From contig CAMDPO010000005.1 in NCBI GenBank assembly GCA_945904955.1, positions 1 to 64,000 of the forward strand: 64,000 bases of DNA. Reading direction: 5' to 3'. The notes beneath the pieces were generated by a model. It saw only the letters and a program-made list of their open reading frames with translations, had not been told where the DNA came from and made no database searches. The stretch is from Rhizobium sp. Q54. GTDB lineage: Bacteria > Pseudomonadota > Alphaproteobacteria > UBA2966 > CAIVPW01. Both the position numbers and the translations under genes were made by a program. Below are positions 1-11,713 of the stretch, piece by piece. How positions within the stretch are numbered: position 1 is the first letter of the stretch; each line of letters opens with the position of its first letter.

Positions 1-425
1 ACCGCATCACCTCCAACGTGCGCGAGCTCGAAGGCGGCCTCAACCGCGTGCTGGCCTACTCCAACCTGGTCGGCCGCCCGATCACCTTGGAAACCACCCA
101 AGAGGTCCTCAAGGATCTTCTGCGCGCCAACGACCGCCGCGTCTCCATCGAGGACATCCAGAAGCGCGTCGCCGAGCACTTCAACGTGCGCCTCGGCGAC
201 ATGCACTCGCCCCGCCGCGCCCGCGCCGTCGCGCGTCCGCGCCAGGTGGCGATGTACCTGTGCAAGCAGCTCACGACGCGGTCGCTGCCCGAGATCGGGC
301 GCAAGTTCGGCGGCCGCGACCACACCACGGTCATGCACGCCGTGCGCAAGATCGACGAGCTCAAGCGCGAAGACTCGGCGTTGGCCGAGGACATCGAGCT
401 CCTCAAGCGCTCCCTCGAAAGCTGA
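1..425 (+). CDS. dnaA: Chromosomal replication initiator DnaA, 3' part (partial at window edge)
   Basis: This is the C-terminal ~140 residues of DnaA, the initiator that binds DnaA boxes at oriC and opens the duplex. The reading frame is open from base 3, so the start lies upstream of the window. The visible part begins at the end of the AAA+ domain (RITSNVRELEGGLNRVLAY, with the conserved arginine-rich ELEG helix). It continues through the linker into DNA-binding domain IV. The DnaA signature GGRDHTTVMHAVRKI is intact, as is the helix-turn-helix region around RQVAMYLCKQLT. dnaN follows 319 bases downstream on the same strand. Only the truncation is unusual, and it comes from the window edge. 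Confidence 0.97.
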   Translation, partial: RITSNVRELEGGLNRVLAYSNLVGRPITLETTQEVLKDLLRANDRRVSIEDIQKRVAEHFNVRLGDMHSPRRARAVARPRQVAMYLCKQLTTRSLPEIGRKFGGRDHTTVMHAVRKIDELKREDSALAEDIELLKRSLES

Positions 426-744
426 CGCTCGGCCTCCGAGCCTCATTGCGAGGAGCGTCGCGCTGAACCGCGCGCCTCAGGCGCGCCGCGCCCCTTCGGT
501 GCGACGCGACGAAGCAATCCAGGAGTGGTCTTTTCCGACCCTTCTGGCGGCTCCTAAGCCTCTGATCTAGCGGCCATTTCCGGGCCTGAAAAGGCATGCG
601 GCAAGCCCAACCGTGTGCTAGTGTTTCGCCCCGGTTGCAGCACGTGTCTCGCTCCTCCTTCGGCCCCGCCTACCGCGTCCTTCCAGGCGCCGGGCATGTG
701 CCTCCGCCGGGCGCTCCTGCCACCGTGTCTCCGACCAGGAAGTC
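426..744. other. dnaA-dnaN intergenic region
   Basis: This gap of 319 bases holds one palindromic GC-rich repeat (444-523) and otherwise nothing I can assign. No TTATCCACA-type DnaA box clusters or AT-rich unwinding region were seen, so it does not look like oriC. An AGGAAG ribosome-binding site at 737-742 belongs to dnaN. A dnaN promoter presumably lies here, but no convincing -35/-10 pair stands out. Confidence 0.6.
444..523. repeat. Dispersed palindromic repeat, CATTGCGAG / GAAGCAATCCAG type, copy 1
   Basis: The copy opens with CATTGCGAGGAGCG and ends with GACGAAGCAATCCAG, around a GC-rich palindromic centre. The same ends recur at 12305-12390 and, in variant form, at 56781-56868. It lies between dnaA and dnaN. 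Elements of this style are common intergenic repeats in alphaproteobacteria; any role in termination or DNA binding is inference. Confidence 0.75.
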
Positions 745-1860
745 ATGAAGCTACGCATCGAACGGGCAGCTTTGCTCAAGTCGCTCCAGCACATGCAAAG
801 TGTCGTCGAGCGGCGCAACACCATCCCGATCCTGTCCAACGTCCTGCTCGATGCGAGTGGTGCCAAGCTCGCCCTCACCGCGACGGACCTCGATCTGTGG
901 ATGGTCGAGCACGTCGCCGCCACGGTCGAGCAGCCGGGCGGCACCACGGTGCCGGCGCAAACGCTGTACGACATCGTCCGCAAGCTGCCCGACGGCGCCG
1001 AGGTCGAGCTGGTCACCGAGACCGACGGCCGCCTCCTGGTGCGCGCCGGGCGCTCGCGCTTCCACCTGCCCAGCCTTGACCGCGAAGACTTCCCGCTCAT
1101 GCCGGACGGCGACCTGCCGCACCGCTTCAATTTGGCGGCCGCCGACCTGCGCCGCCTGATCGAGAAGACGCGCTTCGCCATCTCCACCGAGGAGACGCGC
1201 TACTACCTGACCGGCATCTACCTGCATGCCGCCAAGACCGAAACCGGCACGACCCTGCGCGCCGTCGCCACCGATGGCCACCGTCTGGCGCGCATCGAGA
1301 CGGCGCTGCCCAAAGGTGCTGCGCAAATCCCCGGCGTCATCGTGCCGCGCAAGGTCGTCACCGAGATGTACCGCCTCATCGAAGGCGCCGACGACGACGT
1401 CGCGCTGTCGCTGTCCGACTCCAAGATTCGCGCCGAGTTCAACGGCGCCGTGCTCACGTCCAAGCTCATCGACGGCACCTTCCCGGACTATCAGCGCGTG
1501 ATTCCTTCCGGCAACGACAAGATGCTCGAAGTCGATGCGAAGGCGTTTGCGGCCGCCATCGACCGTGTCTCGACCGTCTCCACCGAGAAGTCGCGCGCCG
1601 TGAAGATCGCCCTCGAGAAGGGCAAGGCGACGCTGTCGGCGTCTTCGGCCGAGAACGCGTCCGCCACCGAAGAGCTCGCCGTCGGCTACGACGCCGCCAG
1701 CATCGAAATCGGCTTCAACGCGCGCTATCTCATCGAAATCCTCGGCGAGATCGACGGCGAGTCGGCCGAGTTCGCCTTCGCCGACGCCGTGTCGCCGACC
1801 ATCGTGCGCGACACCACCGACCAGGGCGCGCTCTACGTCCTCATGCCCATGCGGGTCTGA
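745..1860 (+). CDS. dnaN: DNA polymerase III beta subunit (sliding clamp)
   Basis: This 371-residue protein forms the dimeric clamp that tethers DNA polymerase III to DNA. The length matches the family, and the three clamp domains follow in order (about 1-125, 126-250 and 251-371). Recognisable blocks are the N-terminal RRNTIPILSNVLLDA, the central VATDGHRLA, and the conserved end YVLMPMRV that lines the hydrophobic partner-binding pocket. ATG 745 is chosen because AGGAAG lies 2-8 bases upstream. recF starts 7 bases after the stop, so the two are probably co-transcribed. Nothing is unusual in this gene. Confidence 0.98.
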   Translation: MKLRIERAALLKSLQHMQSVVERRNTIPILSNVLLDASGAKLALTATDLDLWMVEHVAATVEQPGGTTVPAQTLYDIVRKLPDGAEVELVTETDGRLLVRAGRSRFHLPSLDREDFPLMPDGDLPHRFNLAAADLRRLIEKTRFAISTEETRYYLTGIYLHAAKTETGTTLRAVATDGHRLARIETALPKGAAQIPGVIVPRKVVTEMYRLIEGADDDVALSLSDSKIRAEFNGAVLTSKLIDGTFPDYQRVIPSGNDKMLEVDAKAFAAAIDRVSTVSTEKSRAVKIALEKGKATLSASSAENASATEELAVGYDAASIEIGFNARYLIEILGEIDGESAEFAFADAVSPTIVRDTTDQGALYVLMPMRV

Positions 1861-1867
1861 ACCGGTT

Positions 1868-5603
<3,736 letters not shown>

Positions 5604-5644
5604 CCGAGAGAGCCTTTTGGTGTGGGTGCGTTGCACCCCTGGTT

Positions 5645-5690
5645 TGTCATGCCCGGGCTTGACCGGCTTGACCCGGGCGTCCACGCCGCG
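5645..5690. repeat. CCCGGGC intergenic repeat
   Basis: The element reads TGTCATGCCCGGGCTTGA, then GACCCGGGCGTCCACG; the GCCCGGG and CCCGGGC arms can form a hairpin. It lies in the gap between gyrB and the DUF1697 gene. Similar TGTCATGCCCGGGCTT...CCCGGGCATCCACG elements are frequent in alphaproteobacterial intergenic DNA. This is the only copy I noticed in the window. Confidence 0.6.
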
Positions 5691-5734
5691 CCATCACGTT
5701 CGCCTCGGAACCGAATTCTCGCGGCACACCGACC

Positions 5735-6280
5735 ATGAAAACCTACGTAGCCCTCCTGCGCGGCATCAACGTCGGTGGCAAGAACAAGCTGCCGATGGCC
5801 GGCCTCAAGACGTTTCTCGAGGAACAGGCCTGCGCCGACGTCCGCACGTATATCCAGAGCGGCAACGTCATCCTCCGCTCACCGCTCGACGCGAAGGCGT
5901 TGGGCGCAAAGATCGAGAAGGGCTTATCCAAGACCTTCACGCTCGACAGCGCGACGATCCGCGTGTTGCTCCTGACGAAGAAGCAACTCCAGCAGATCGT
6001 CGAGGATCGGCCGAAGGGATTCGGCGACCAGCCCGCCAAGTTCCACAGCGACGTGATCTTCCTGATGGGGATCACTGTCACGGAGGCCATGAAAGTCTTC
6101 GCGCCGCGCGAAGACGTCGACAGGGTGTGGCCGAGAAAGGGCGTCATCTATTCCCAGCGCCTCAGCGCCCAGCGCACCAAGAGCCGCCTCAGCAAGATCG
6201 TCGGGACGCCCGCCTACCAATCCATGACCATCCGCAACTGGAGCACCACCACCAAGCTGCTGGCGATGCTCGCGCAGTAG
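5735..6280 (+). CDS. DUF1697 family protein
   Basis: This 181-residue cytosolic protein has the DUF1697 N-terminus (YVALLRGINVGGKNKLPMA) and the downstream block YIQSGNVILRS. Length and layout match the family, which is widespread and has no established biochemical role. It has no signal peptide or membrane segment. It stands alone: gyrB ends 131 bases upstream, with a repeat in between, and a hairpin repeat follows the stop. ATG 5735 aligns with the usual family start (MKTYVALLRG). Confidence 0.9.
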   Translation: MKTYVALLRGINVGGKNKLPMAGLKTFLEEQACADVRTYIQSGNVILRSPLDAKALGAKIEKGLSKTFTLDSATIRVLLLTKKQLQQIVEDRPKGFGDQPAKFHSDVIFLMGITVTEAMKVFAPREDVDRVWPRKGVIYSQRLSAQRTKSRLSKIVGTPAYQSMTIRNWSTTTKLLAMLAQ

Positions 6281-6306
6281 TCCGCCGGCGTTTCACCCGT
6301 CAACCG

Positions 6307-6342
6307 CCCTCTCCCTGCAAAGGGAGAGGGCCGGGGTGAGGG
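6307..6342. repeat. CCCTCTCCCT hairpin repeat, copy 1
   Basis: CCCTCTCCCT (6307-6316), loop GCAA, and AGGGAGAGGG (6321-6330) form a perfect 10-bp stem, followed by CCGGGGTGAGGG. It sits 27 bases after the DUF1697 stop. Related hairpins occur at 22988-23028, 35308-35332, 44283-44318 and 44438-44474. It may act as a terminator, but no U-tract follows. Confidence 0.7.
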
Positions 6343-6443
6343 TCAAACAAACCGCTTCGGCGCGTCACCGCTACCGACACCAAGGTTCTGGTTTCCACGC
6401 GAATCGCTTAAGAAGTTCCACCGTGAATCGTATACAATAGGTA

Positions 6444-6472
6444 TTGACACGTATCGTAACTACGTGTACGCT
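6444..6472 (+). promoter_or_regulatory. Promoter with operator-like inverted repeat upstream of the DUF5681-type gene
   Basis: A consensus -35 box TTGACA (6444-6449) is followed after 17 bases by a weak -10 TACGCT (6467-6472). A perfect inverted repeat, ACACGTA-N7-TACGTGT, spans 6447-6467 and covers the spacer, as expected for a repressor operator. The start codon ATG 6504 is 32 bases downstream. The site shares the 10-mer ACGTATCGTA with the promoter at 42654-42682. Promoter function and repression are inferred. Confidence 0.5.
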
Positions 6473-6503
6473 TCCCCAAATACTCCGTTGGGAGCGATAC
6501 GTT

Positions 6504-7046
6504 ATGTCTATCCGTCACCAAGATGATGGCTCCGGCGGCCAAGCGGGCCAGATCGCCGGTGCGGACCATAGATCGCCCATAGATTCCATATTCGAAGTCG
6601 AGAAACCGGCGGGCCGCGACCTCACCACCGGTCGCTTTGTCAAAGGTTGGCGCGGCCGCCCCAAAGGCTCCCTCAACAAGCTCACCCTGCTCCGGCGCGC
6701 GCTCGCCTGCGATCCGCCGCAGCTCCTCCGTCAGTATTTGGAGTCCGGCCTCGCGTCCGGCGACGCCATCGCCATGCGCATCGCGGTCACACGGCTCTTG
6801 CCCGCGCGCGCCGGCGTTCCGGTCGAGCTCGACCTGCCGAGCATCCGCACTGCCGCCGACATCATCGCCGCGAACAGCAAGGTCATCGCGATGGTGACGG
6901 AGGCACGCCTGACGCCATCGGAAGGCTTCAAGGTCTTCGCCATGCTGGAGAAGCAGCGGCGCGCGCTGCGCGCCGAATGCGTTCCGTCCCAGCCGCCCGC
7001 GCGTCCTATCCCACGGACGTCGCGTGCTACCAGTTCGCGCGGATGA
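6504..7046 (+). CDS. DUF5681-like small protein
   Basis: This 180-residue protein has the family signature TGRFVKG...RGRPKGSLNKLT at about residues 43-62. The body carries the typical LDLPSIRTAADIIAANSK and LTPSEGFKVFAMLE blocks. DUF5681 proteins are found in phages and in proteobacterial chromosomes. The basic GRPKG segment suggests nucleic-acid contact, but no function is established. The frame is open back to TTG 6444, but that codon is the -35 box; ATG 6504 has a GGGAGCG ribosome site 8 bases upstream. The 3' end overlaps the convergent Sco gene by 20 bases, and the last ~25 residues (Pro/Arg/Ser-rich) look like run-on into it. No phage genes are nearby. Confidence 0.7.
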   Translation: MSIRHQDDGSGGQAGQIAGADHRSPIDSIFEVEKPAGRDLTTGRFVKGWRGRPKGSLNKLTLLRRALACDPPQLLRQYLESGLASGDAIAMRIAVTRLLPARAGVPVELDLPSIRTAADIIAANSKVIAMVTEARLTPSEGFKVFAMLEKQRRALRAECVPSQPPARPIPRTSRATSSRG

Positions 7047-7716
7047 TCGGAGCCATCTCGTGGGCGGGCAGGGCCTCGCGGAAATGCGTCTTGTAGCGCC
7101 CGTCGCGACCGAGGAAGAACACGACGCCCGTGTGGGCGACGACATAGTCGCGCTCCACCTGATAGCCGGGGGCGCCGAAGTTCCCCACGAGACGCTCGGC
7201 GCCGAACGCTGCCAGCGCCGCCTCGATCTGCTCGTCGGTGCCCGTCAGGGCGCGCACGTTCGGGTGCAGCCCGCGCACGTATTCCTCCAGCACCGCGCGC
7301 GTGTCGCGCCCCGGGTCCACGGTGATGAAGTACACCTGGATGGCGTCCGCGGCGGTGCCGAGCTCTTCCAGGGTCAGGTGCAAGTTCTCGAGCGTGAACG
7401 CACAAATCTGCCGGCAGTGGGTGTAGCCGAAGAACACCAGCGAATAGTGCCCGCGCAGCGCAGCGTCGGTAACGACCGTGCGTTCATGATCCGTCAGCCG
7501 GAACGGTCCCACCGTGTCGAGGGCCACGCCCGGCCGGTAGGGGAGCACGTCCACCAGCGCGGGCGGCAGCGCGGCCTCGGCGACTGCCATCGGTGCCTCC
7601 GGTGGTGCCGCGGCGCGATCGGCGACGCGCCCCAACCAGGTACCGAGCGCTGCAACGGCTGCGAAGAACACAACGGCCGCGGCGATCGCCACGATCGCGC
7701 CGGCGTTGCGCCGCAT
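7027..7716 (-). CDS. SCO1/SenC family copper-binding protein (divergent copy)
   Basis: Sco proteins are membrane-anchored periplasmic thioredoxin-fold proteins that deliver copper to the CuA site of cytochrome oxidase. This 229-residue copy has an N-terminal anchor (about 7-28), a C-x3-C copper site (C101 and C105 in GYTHCRQIC), and the distal ligand H195 in VVAHTGVVFF. The usual Asp and Pro around the site (CPDVCP) are replaced (CRQICA), so it is divergent, but the three metal ligands are present. It is the second gene of a tandem pair, 12 bases after the more canonical copy. No oxidase genes lie in the window. Confidence 0.88.
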   Translation of the reverse strand: MRRNAGAIVAIAAAVVFFAAVAALGTWLGRVADRAAAPPEAPMAVAEAALPPALVDVLPYRPGVALDTVGPFRLTDHERTVVTDAALRGHYSLVFFGYTHCRQICAFTLENLHLTLEELGTAADAIQVYFITVDPGRDTRAVLEEYVRGLHPNVRALTGTDEQIEAALAAFGAERLVGNFGAPGYQVERDYVVAHTGVVFFLGRDGRYKTHFREALPAHEMAPIIRANW

Positions 7717-7728
7717 GGATGGGTCTGC

Positions 7729-8343
7729 CTAGAGCAGCCGGCGCAGGCGATCGGTCATGTCGGCGGCCGACGTCGCGTGGCTGAAGCTGGTGACGAACTT
7801 TCCGTCCGGTCCCATCAGGTAGAGGATCGAGGTGTGGTCGACGAGGTAGTTCTCGTCGCCTGCCTCGGCGCGAATGGCGCGATACACCCGGAACGCCTTC
7901 ATGGCGCGGTCGATCTCTACCTCGCTGCCGGTCAGGAACCGCGTGCGCGGGTGAAAGTGCACGGAGTACTCCTTGAGGCTCTCGACCGTGTCGCGCTTCG
8001 GATCGACCGTCAGGAACATCGGCACGACGCGGTTGCCCACCGTGCCCAGCGCATCGATCGCTGTCGCCATGTTGGTCAGGGTGATCGGGCAGACGTCCGG
8101 GCAGAACGTGTAGCCGAAGTAGATCAGCGTCCACTGGCCGATGAGGTCGTTCTCGGTGACCGCGATGCCGTCCTGGTCCACCAGGTTGAAGGCACCGCCG
8201 ACCAGCGCCGTGCCGCCCTCCGTGCCCGTCGCCTCCAGGCGCCGGCCGCGCTCGGTCTCGGTCTCGCTGAAGAACAGCGCTCCCGCGACGGCCGCCACGG
8301 TGGCCACCAAGAGCAACAGGAAAAGCCAGTCGCTGCGCCGCAT
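7729..8343 (-). CDS. SCO1/SenC family copper-binding protein (canonical copy)
   Basis: This 204-residue Sco protein has one N-terminal membrane anchor (about 6-25) and a periplasmic thioredoxin fold. The copper site GYTFCPDVCPITL carries C81 and C85, and the third ligand is H170 in YLVDHTSILYLMG. All features match the Sco1/SenC/PrrC family involved in cytochrome c oxidase CuA assembly, where some members also feed redox signals to RegB-type kinases. It is the first gene of a two-gene minus-strand unit. regB-regA lies about 2 kb away on the other strand, so any link to that system is speculative. Confidence 0.93.
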   Translation of the reverse strand: MRRSDWLFLLLLVATVAAVAGALFFSETETERGRRLEATGTEGGTALVGGAFNLVDQDGIAVTENDLIGQWTLIYFGYTFCPDVCPITLTNMATAIDALGTVGNRVVPMFLTVDPKRDTVESLKEYSVHFHPRTRFLTGSEVEIDRAMKAFRVYRAIRAEAGDENYLVDHTSILYLMGPDGKFVTSFSHATSAADMTDRLRRLL

Positions 8344-8428
8344 GGCCGCATCCTAGCCCATCGCCCGCACCCCCCGGCGGACCCAGATTGCCGCAGGACC
8401 GGCGTCCGGCGCGTGCGCCGGCCACGCA

Positions 8429-9478
8429 ATGTTGACGCGCCGGGGTCGGCGGCAGACTCTGGCCGCCTTGGGGGACCTCGATCTCAGTCTGGCGGGCTTC
8501 GGCACCGCGCCCGAGCCGCTGCTGTTGCTGGCGCTGGCCATCGTGCTCGACCTGGTCTGGCCGACGCGCCGTCGCCCCGGCATCTTCGATCTCGGCGCGC
8601 CCTTCGCCAGTCTCGCCTCCCGCCTCGCCCAGCGCCTCCACCGCCCGGGCCGCAGCCAGGCCAAGTGGTTGTTCCGCGGCACCTTCGTCACTCTCGTCGT
8701 CATGATGGTCGCGGTGGCGGTGGGCGTTGCGGTCGCCTACGCCATGGCCGCCGCGCCGTTCACCTGGATCCTCGCGCTCTTCTTGTTGCTCGCTGCGATC
8801 GCCGCGCGTCCACCGCTGGAAGACGCGCGCGCCCTGGCCAAGGCTCTCACCGCCCGCGACCATCGCGCGATTGCCGTGACGATCCTCGGCGCCGAAGCCG
8901 CGACTCTCGACGAAGCCGCGCTCGCCCGCGCCACCGCCGTCAACCTCGGCCGCCGTCTCAGCGCCGGTCTGTTGGCGCCCGCGTTCTGGTTCGGCCTGGC
9001 CGGCATGCCCGGGCTGTTCTTCGCGGTCGCCGCGCTCGCCACGGCGCGCGTGCTCCCCGAAGAGTCACCGCGCTTCGCCGAGTTCGGCCTGGCCGCCACG
9101 CGCCTCCGCATCGCCGTGCTGATCCTGCCCGACCTGCTCGCCGCACTGCTCATCGCCATCGCGGCGGTGCTGACGCCCAAGGCCTCCGCGCGCCGCGCCT
9201 GCGGTGCTCTCACCGCCGGCCGCAATCGCTACCGCCTGCCGCGCGAGAGCCTCGCTGCTGCGGCCATGGCCGGCGCCCTCGACATGCCGGTGCCGGCCCA
9301 GGCTCTAGGCAAAGGCGGTGGCGAGCGCTCGGCGCCGCGCTGGAGCGGCGATGCCGGTGCGGTACTGCGTGCCGCCGCCCAGTCCGATTTGCGCCGGGTG
9401 TCCTACCTCTACGGCGTCACCTGCGTGCTCACCCTCGGCGCGATAGTCCTCTTGGTGCTGGCAAAGTTCGCGGCCTGA
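8429..9478 (+). CDS. CbiB/CobD-like membrane protein with degenerate signature
   Basis: This 349-residue polytopic membrane protein aligns along its length with CbiB/CobD, which attaches aminopropanol phosphate to cobyric acid. Matching parts are the first membrane segment ending LDLVWP, the LDEAALARATAVNL helix, LLAPAFWFGLAGMPG (about 181-195), a FGLAATRLRIAVLILPDLLAA segment and a C-terminal AAMAGALDMPVPAQALG block. The family ENTSDG motif is replaced by GRRLSAG (about 174-180) and NTLDSM by AALATA, so normal catalysis seems unlikely. No other cobalamin genes are present. It is divergent from the sco pair and in the same frame as the following broken gene. It is probably a neofunctionalised or decaying paralogue. 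Confidence 0.75.
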   Translation: MLTRRGRRQTLAALGDLDLSLAGFGTAPEPLLLLALAIVLDLVWPTRRRPGIFDLGAPFASLASRLAQRLHRPGRSQAKWLFRGTFVTLVVMMVAVAVGVAVAYAMAAAPFTWILALFLLLAAIAARPPLEDARALAKALTARDHRAIAVTILGAEAATLDEAALARATAVNLGRRLSAGLLAPAFWFGLAGMPGLFFAVAALATARVLPEESPRFAEFGLAATRLRIAVLILPDLLAALLIAIAAVLTPKASARRACGALTAGRNRYRLPRESLAAAAMAGALDMPVPAQALGKGGGERSAPRWSGDAGAVLRAAAQSDLRRVSYLYGVTCVLTLGAIVLLVLAKFAA

Positions 9479-9523
9479 GCGAACGCCGGCGCGCGTGCCG
9501 TCGTTGCCGTCAAAGGCGTCTGC

Positions 9524-10218
9524 TTGGTTCACGTCGATCTCGGACAAATCCGCGTTGCGGCTCAGCAGCGCCAGCGCTCCGTGCCGTGGCGCGCCTACTT
9601 CAAGTTCCTGCTGCGGCGCACCCTGCGCGACACGCAGCGCATTCCCGTTCCGGCGGGGCACGTCATCCCCGAGCCGATTGCCGTCGGCGTGCTCGACGTC
9701 CTCGCCGGCTACGACACGATGACGTGGCTCGGCCACGCCACCTTCTTGGTGCGCCTCGACGGCAGCACGATCATCACCAATCCATTCTTGAGCGCGCGCG
9801 CCTCGCTGTTCCGGTGCATCGGTCCGCGCCGCTTCGTGCCGCCCGGCATCGCGCGCAAGAACTTGCCGCCCATCGACGTCGTGGTCCTCTCGCACAACCA
9901 CGATGAGCACCTGGACCTCGCCACCCTCGCGCTTCGCGCCCCGCCACAGAGACCATCGCCAAGGAGGTGCTCGAGAGCGCGCGTCAGAACAAGGAAGACG
10001 TTGCCGCCGTGGCGAGCGTCTCGGCCGACATCAGCGAGTACGTCACCGCGCTGGCGGTCACCTTGGCCGAACGCGCCAAAGAAGAGAGCCTCGTCGCCGA
10101 CGTCTCCCGCCGCATCAGCGTCGCCGGAGTCGTGGCGATCGCCTGTGGCCTCTCCGCCCAGGTCGTCGGCATCGCCCTCGCCGAGATCATTCACCCATCT
10201 GCAGTGGCAGGCCTTTGA
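9524..10218 (+). pseudogene. Truncated metallo-beta-lactamase-fold hydrolase joined to an unrelated fragment
   Basis: From about 9524 to 9940 the frame encodes the N-terminal ~140 residues of a RomA/NAPE-PLD-like MBL-fold hydrolase. It has PVPAGHVIPEPIAV, TMTWLGHATFLVRL, GPRRFVPPGI and the metal motif SHNHDEHLD. Homology stops just after LDLATLALRAP, and the metal-binding second half is missing. From about 9940, a different frame (+1) encodes ETIAKEVLESARQNKEDVAA and then a coiled-coil-like stretch. It ends in one membrane helix (ISVAGVVAIACGLSAQVVGI) with a stop at 10218. The join looks like a deletion that fused parts of two genes. The start is uncertain; TTG 9524 is the ORF start, with no clear ribosome site. 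Confidence 0.65.
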
Positions 10219-10393
10219 TGCGGGCGACGGGGAACGCCACGGCCGGCAACCATAGTGCCGGCCGCCCGCGGCCAGGGCCCGGAAGGACTTAGCTCGGCCT
10301 TGTCAGCCCGTCGCATTGGGGCCATCTCCCCCTTTGCGGGAGTGGCCGCGCCCGAGTACAAACCCCGTCCCGCCGCCCTAGAGTAAGGACCGA

Positions 10394-11713
10394 ATGACTG
10401 CGCTGGCCGAAGGGTCTCCGACCCAGGGCACGAAGGCGCCTAGCCGCCTTTGGCAGAGCGACCGCCGCGGACCGGGGCGGGTACGCTTGCAGACGCTTGT
10501 CGTCATCCGCTGGCTGGCGGTAGCGGGCCAGCTCGGCGCCCTGCTGTTCCTGGCCTTCGGCCTGGAGTTCGACGTGCCGCTGCTGCTGGCCCTCGCCGCG
10601 GTCGGCACTTCCGCGGCGCTCAACGTCATCGTCAGCCTGCGCTACCCAGTGTCCACCCGCCTGAAGGACGCCGAGGCGGTTCTCTTTCTTACGTACGACA
10701 CGCTGCAGCTCGCGGTGCTCGTCTATCTCACCGGCGGCACCACCAACCCGTTCGTCGTCCTGTTCCTGGCGCCCGTCGCGGTATCGGCCACGGTGCTCAG
10801 CTTGCGCTCGACCCTGTGGGTCGGCCTCGTCGTCATGGTGTGCGTGTCGGTGCTGGCGGTGTTCCACCACCCGCTGCCGTGGCGGCCCGAAGCGCTCGAA
10901 GTGCCGCCGCTCTATCTGTTCGGCCAGTGGTCGGCGATCTCGATCGCGGTGGTGTTCCTCTCTGTCTACCTGTGGCGCGTCTCCGCCGAGGCGCGGCGCT
11001 TGTCCGACGCCCTCGTCGAGACGCAGCTGACCCTCGCCCGCGAGCAGCGCCTGTCCGCACTCGGTGGCCTCGCGGCCGCCGCCGCCCACGAGCTCGGCAC
11101 GCCGCTGTCCACCATTGCCATGGCGGCCAAGGAGATGGCGCGTGTCATCCCGTCCGGCCAGCCGCTGCGCGACGACGCCGACCTGATCGGCCGCGAGGTG
11201 CGCCGCTGCCGCGAGATCCTCGGCCGCATTGCCCAGCGCCCGGAAGGCGTCTCGGAGCAGTCCCTGCACCGCATGAGCCTCGCCTCGTTGTTGCGCGAAG
11301 CCGCGGCGGCGCATCACCGCGACGGCGTCGATCTCGAGATCATCGCCCCCGAAGGTCCTCCCGAGGTCGCGCGCCGGCCGGAGATCGTCCACGGCCTCAC
11401 CAACCTCATCGAGAACGCCGTCGATTTCGCCCGCACCAAGGTCATCGTGCGCGCCGACGTGCGCGAGAAAGACGTGCGCATCCAAGTACTTGATGATGGC
11501 CCCGGGATGCCCCACGACGTGCTTGGCGCCCTCGGCGAGCCGTACGTTTCCTCTCGCAAGGATGGCGAGGGGTTAGGTCTTGGCGTATTCATCGCCAAGA
11601 CGCTGTTGGAGCGCACCGGCGCCGAGCTCAACATTTCCAACCGCACTACCGGCGGCGCCCAGTTTGAGATGATCTGGCCGCGCGACGCCCTCTTCACGGA
11701 GACGAAAGCATGA
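10394..11713 (+). CDS. regB: RegB/PrrB/ActS-type redox sensor histidine kinase
   Basis: This 439-residue membrane kinase reports the redox state of the quinone pool and respiration to RegA. Six membrane helices span about 35-195. The quinone-sensing heptapeptide GGTTNPF is at 114-120. The RegB H-box AAAHELGTPLSTIA carries the phosphorylated H232. The candidate redox cysteine is C272 in VRRCREILG. The ATPase domain has LIENAVDFA, DDGPGMP and GLGLGVFIAKTL. ATG 10394 follows AGGA by a few bases. It overlaps regA by 4 bases (ATGA), a strong sign of translational coupling. All diagnostic residues of the RegB family are present. Confidence 0.96.
   Translation: MTALAEGSPTQGTKAPSRLWQSDRRGPGRVRLQTLVVIRWLAVAGQLGALLFLAFGLEFDVPLLLALAAVGTSAALNVIVSLRYPVSTRLKDAEAVLFLTYDTLQLAVLVYLTGGTTNPFVVLFLAPVAVSATVLSLRSTLWVGLVVMVCVSVLAVFHHPLPWRPEALEVPPLYLFGQWSAISIAVVFLSVYLWRVSAEARRLSDALVETQLTLAREQRLSALGGLAAAAAHELGTPLSTIAMAAKEMARVIPSGQPLRDDADLIGREVRRCREILGRIAQRPEGVSEQSLHRMSLASLLREAAAAHHRDGVDLEIIAPEGPPEVARRPEIVHGLTNLIENAVDFARTKVIVRADVREKDVRIQVLDDGPGMPHDVLGALGEPYVSSRKDGEGLGLGVFIAKTLLERTGAELNISNRTTGGAQFEMIWPRDALFTETKA

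Noticed and set aside
426-744. oriC next to dnaA
   Set aside because: No DnaA-box cluster or AT-rich unwinding region is visible between dnaA and dnaN; the region upstream of dnaA is outside the window.
6504-7046. Prophage remnant suggested by the DUF5681 protein
   Set aside because: No integrase, terminase, capsid or tail genes nearby; DUF5681 proteins also occur alone in chromosomes.
7024-9906. A 960-codon plus-strand ORF across the sco pair
   Set aside because: It is antisense to two clear Sco genes and in a different frame from the CbiB-like gene; its composition (His/Arg/Gly-rich) is that of a shadow frame.
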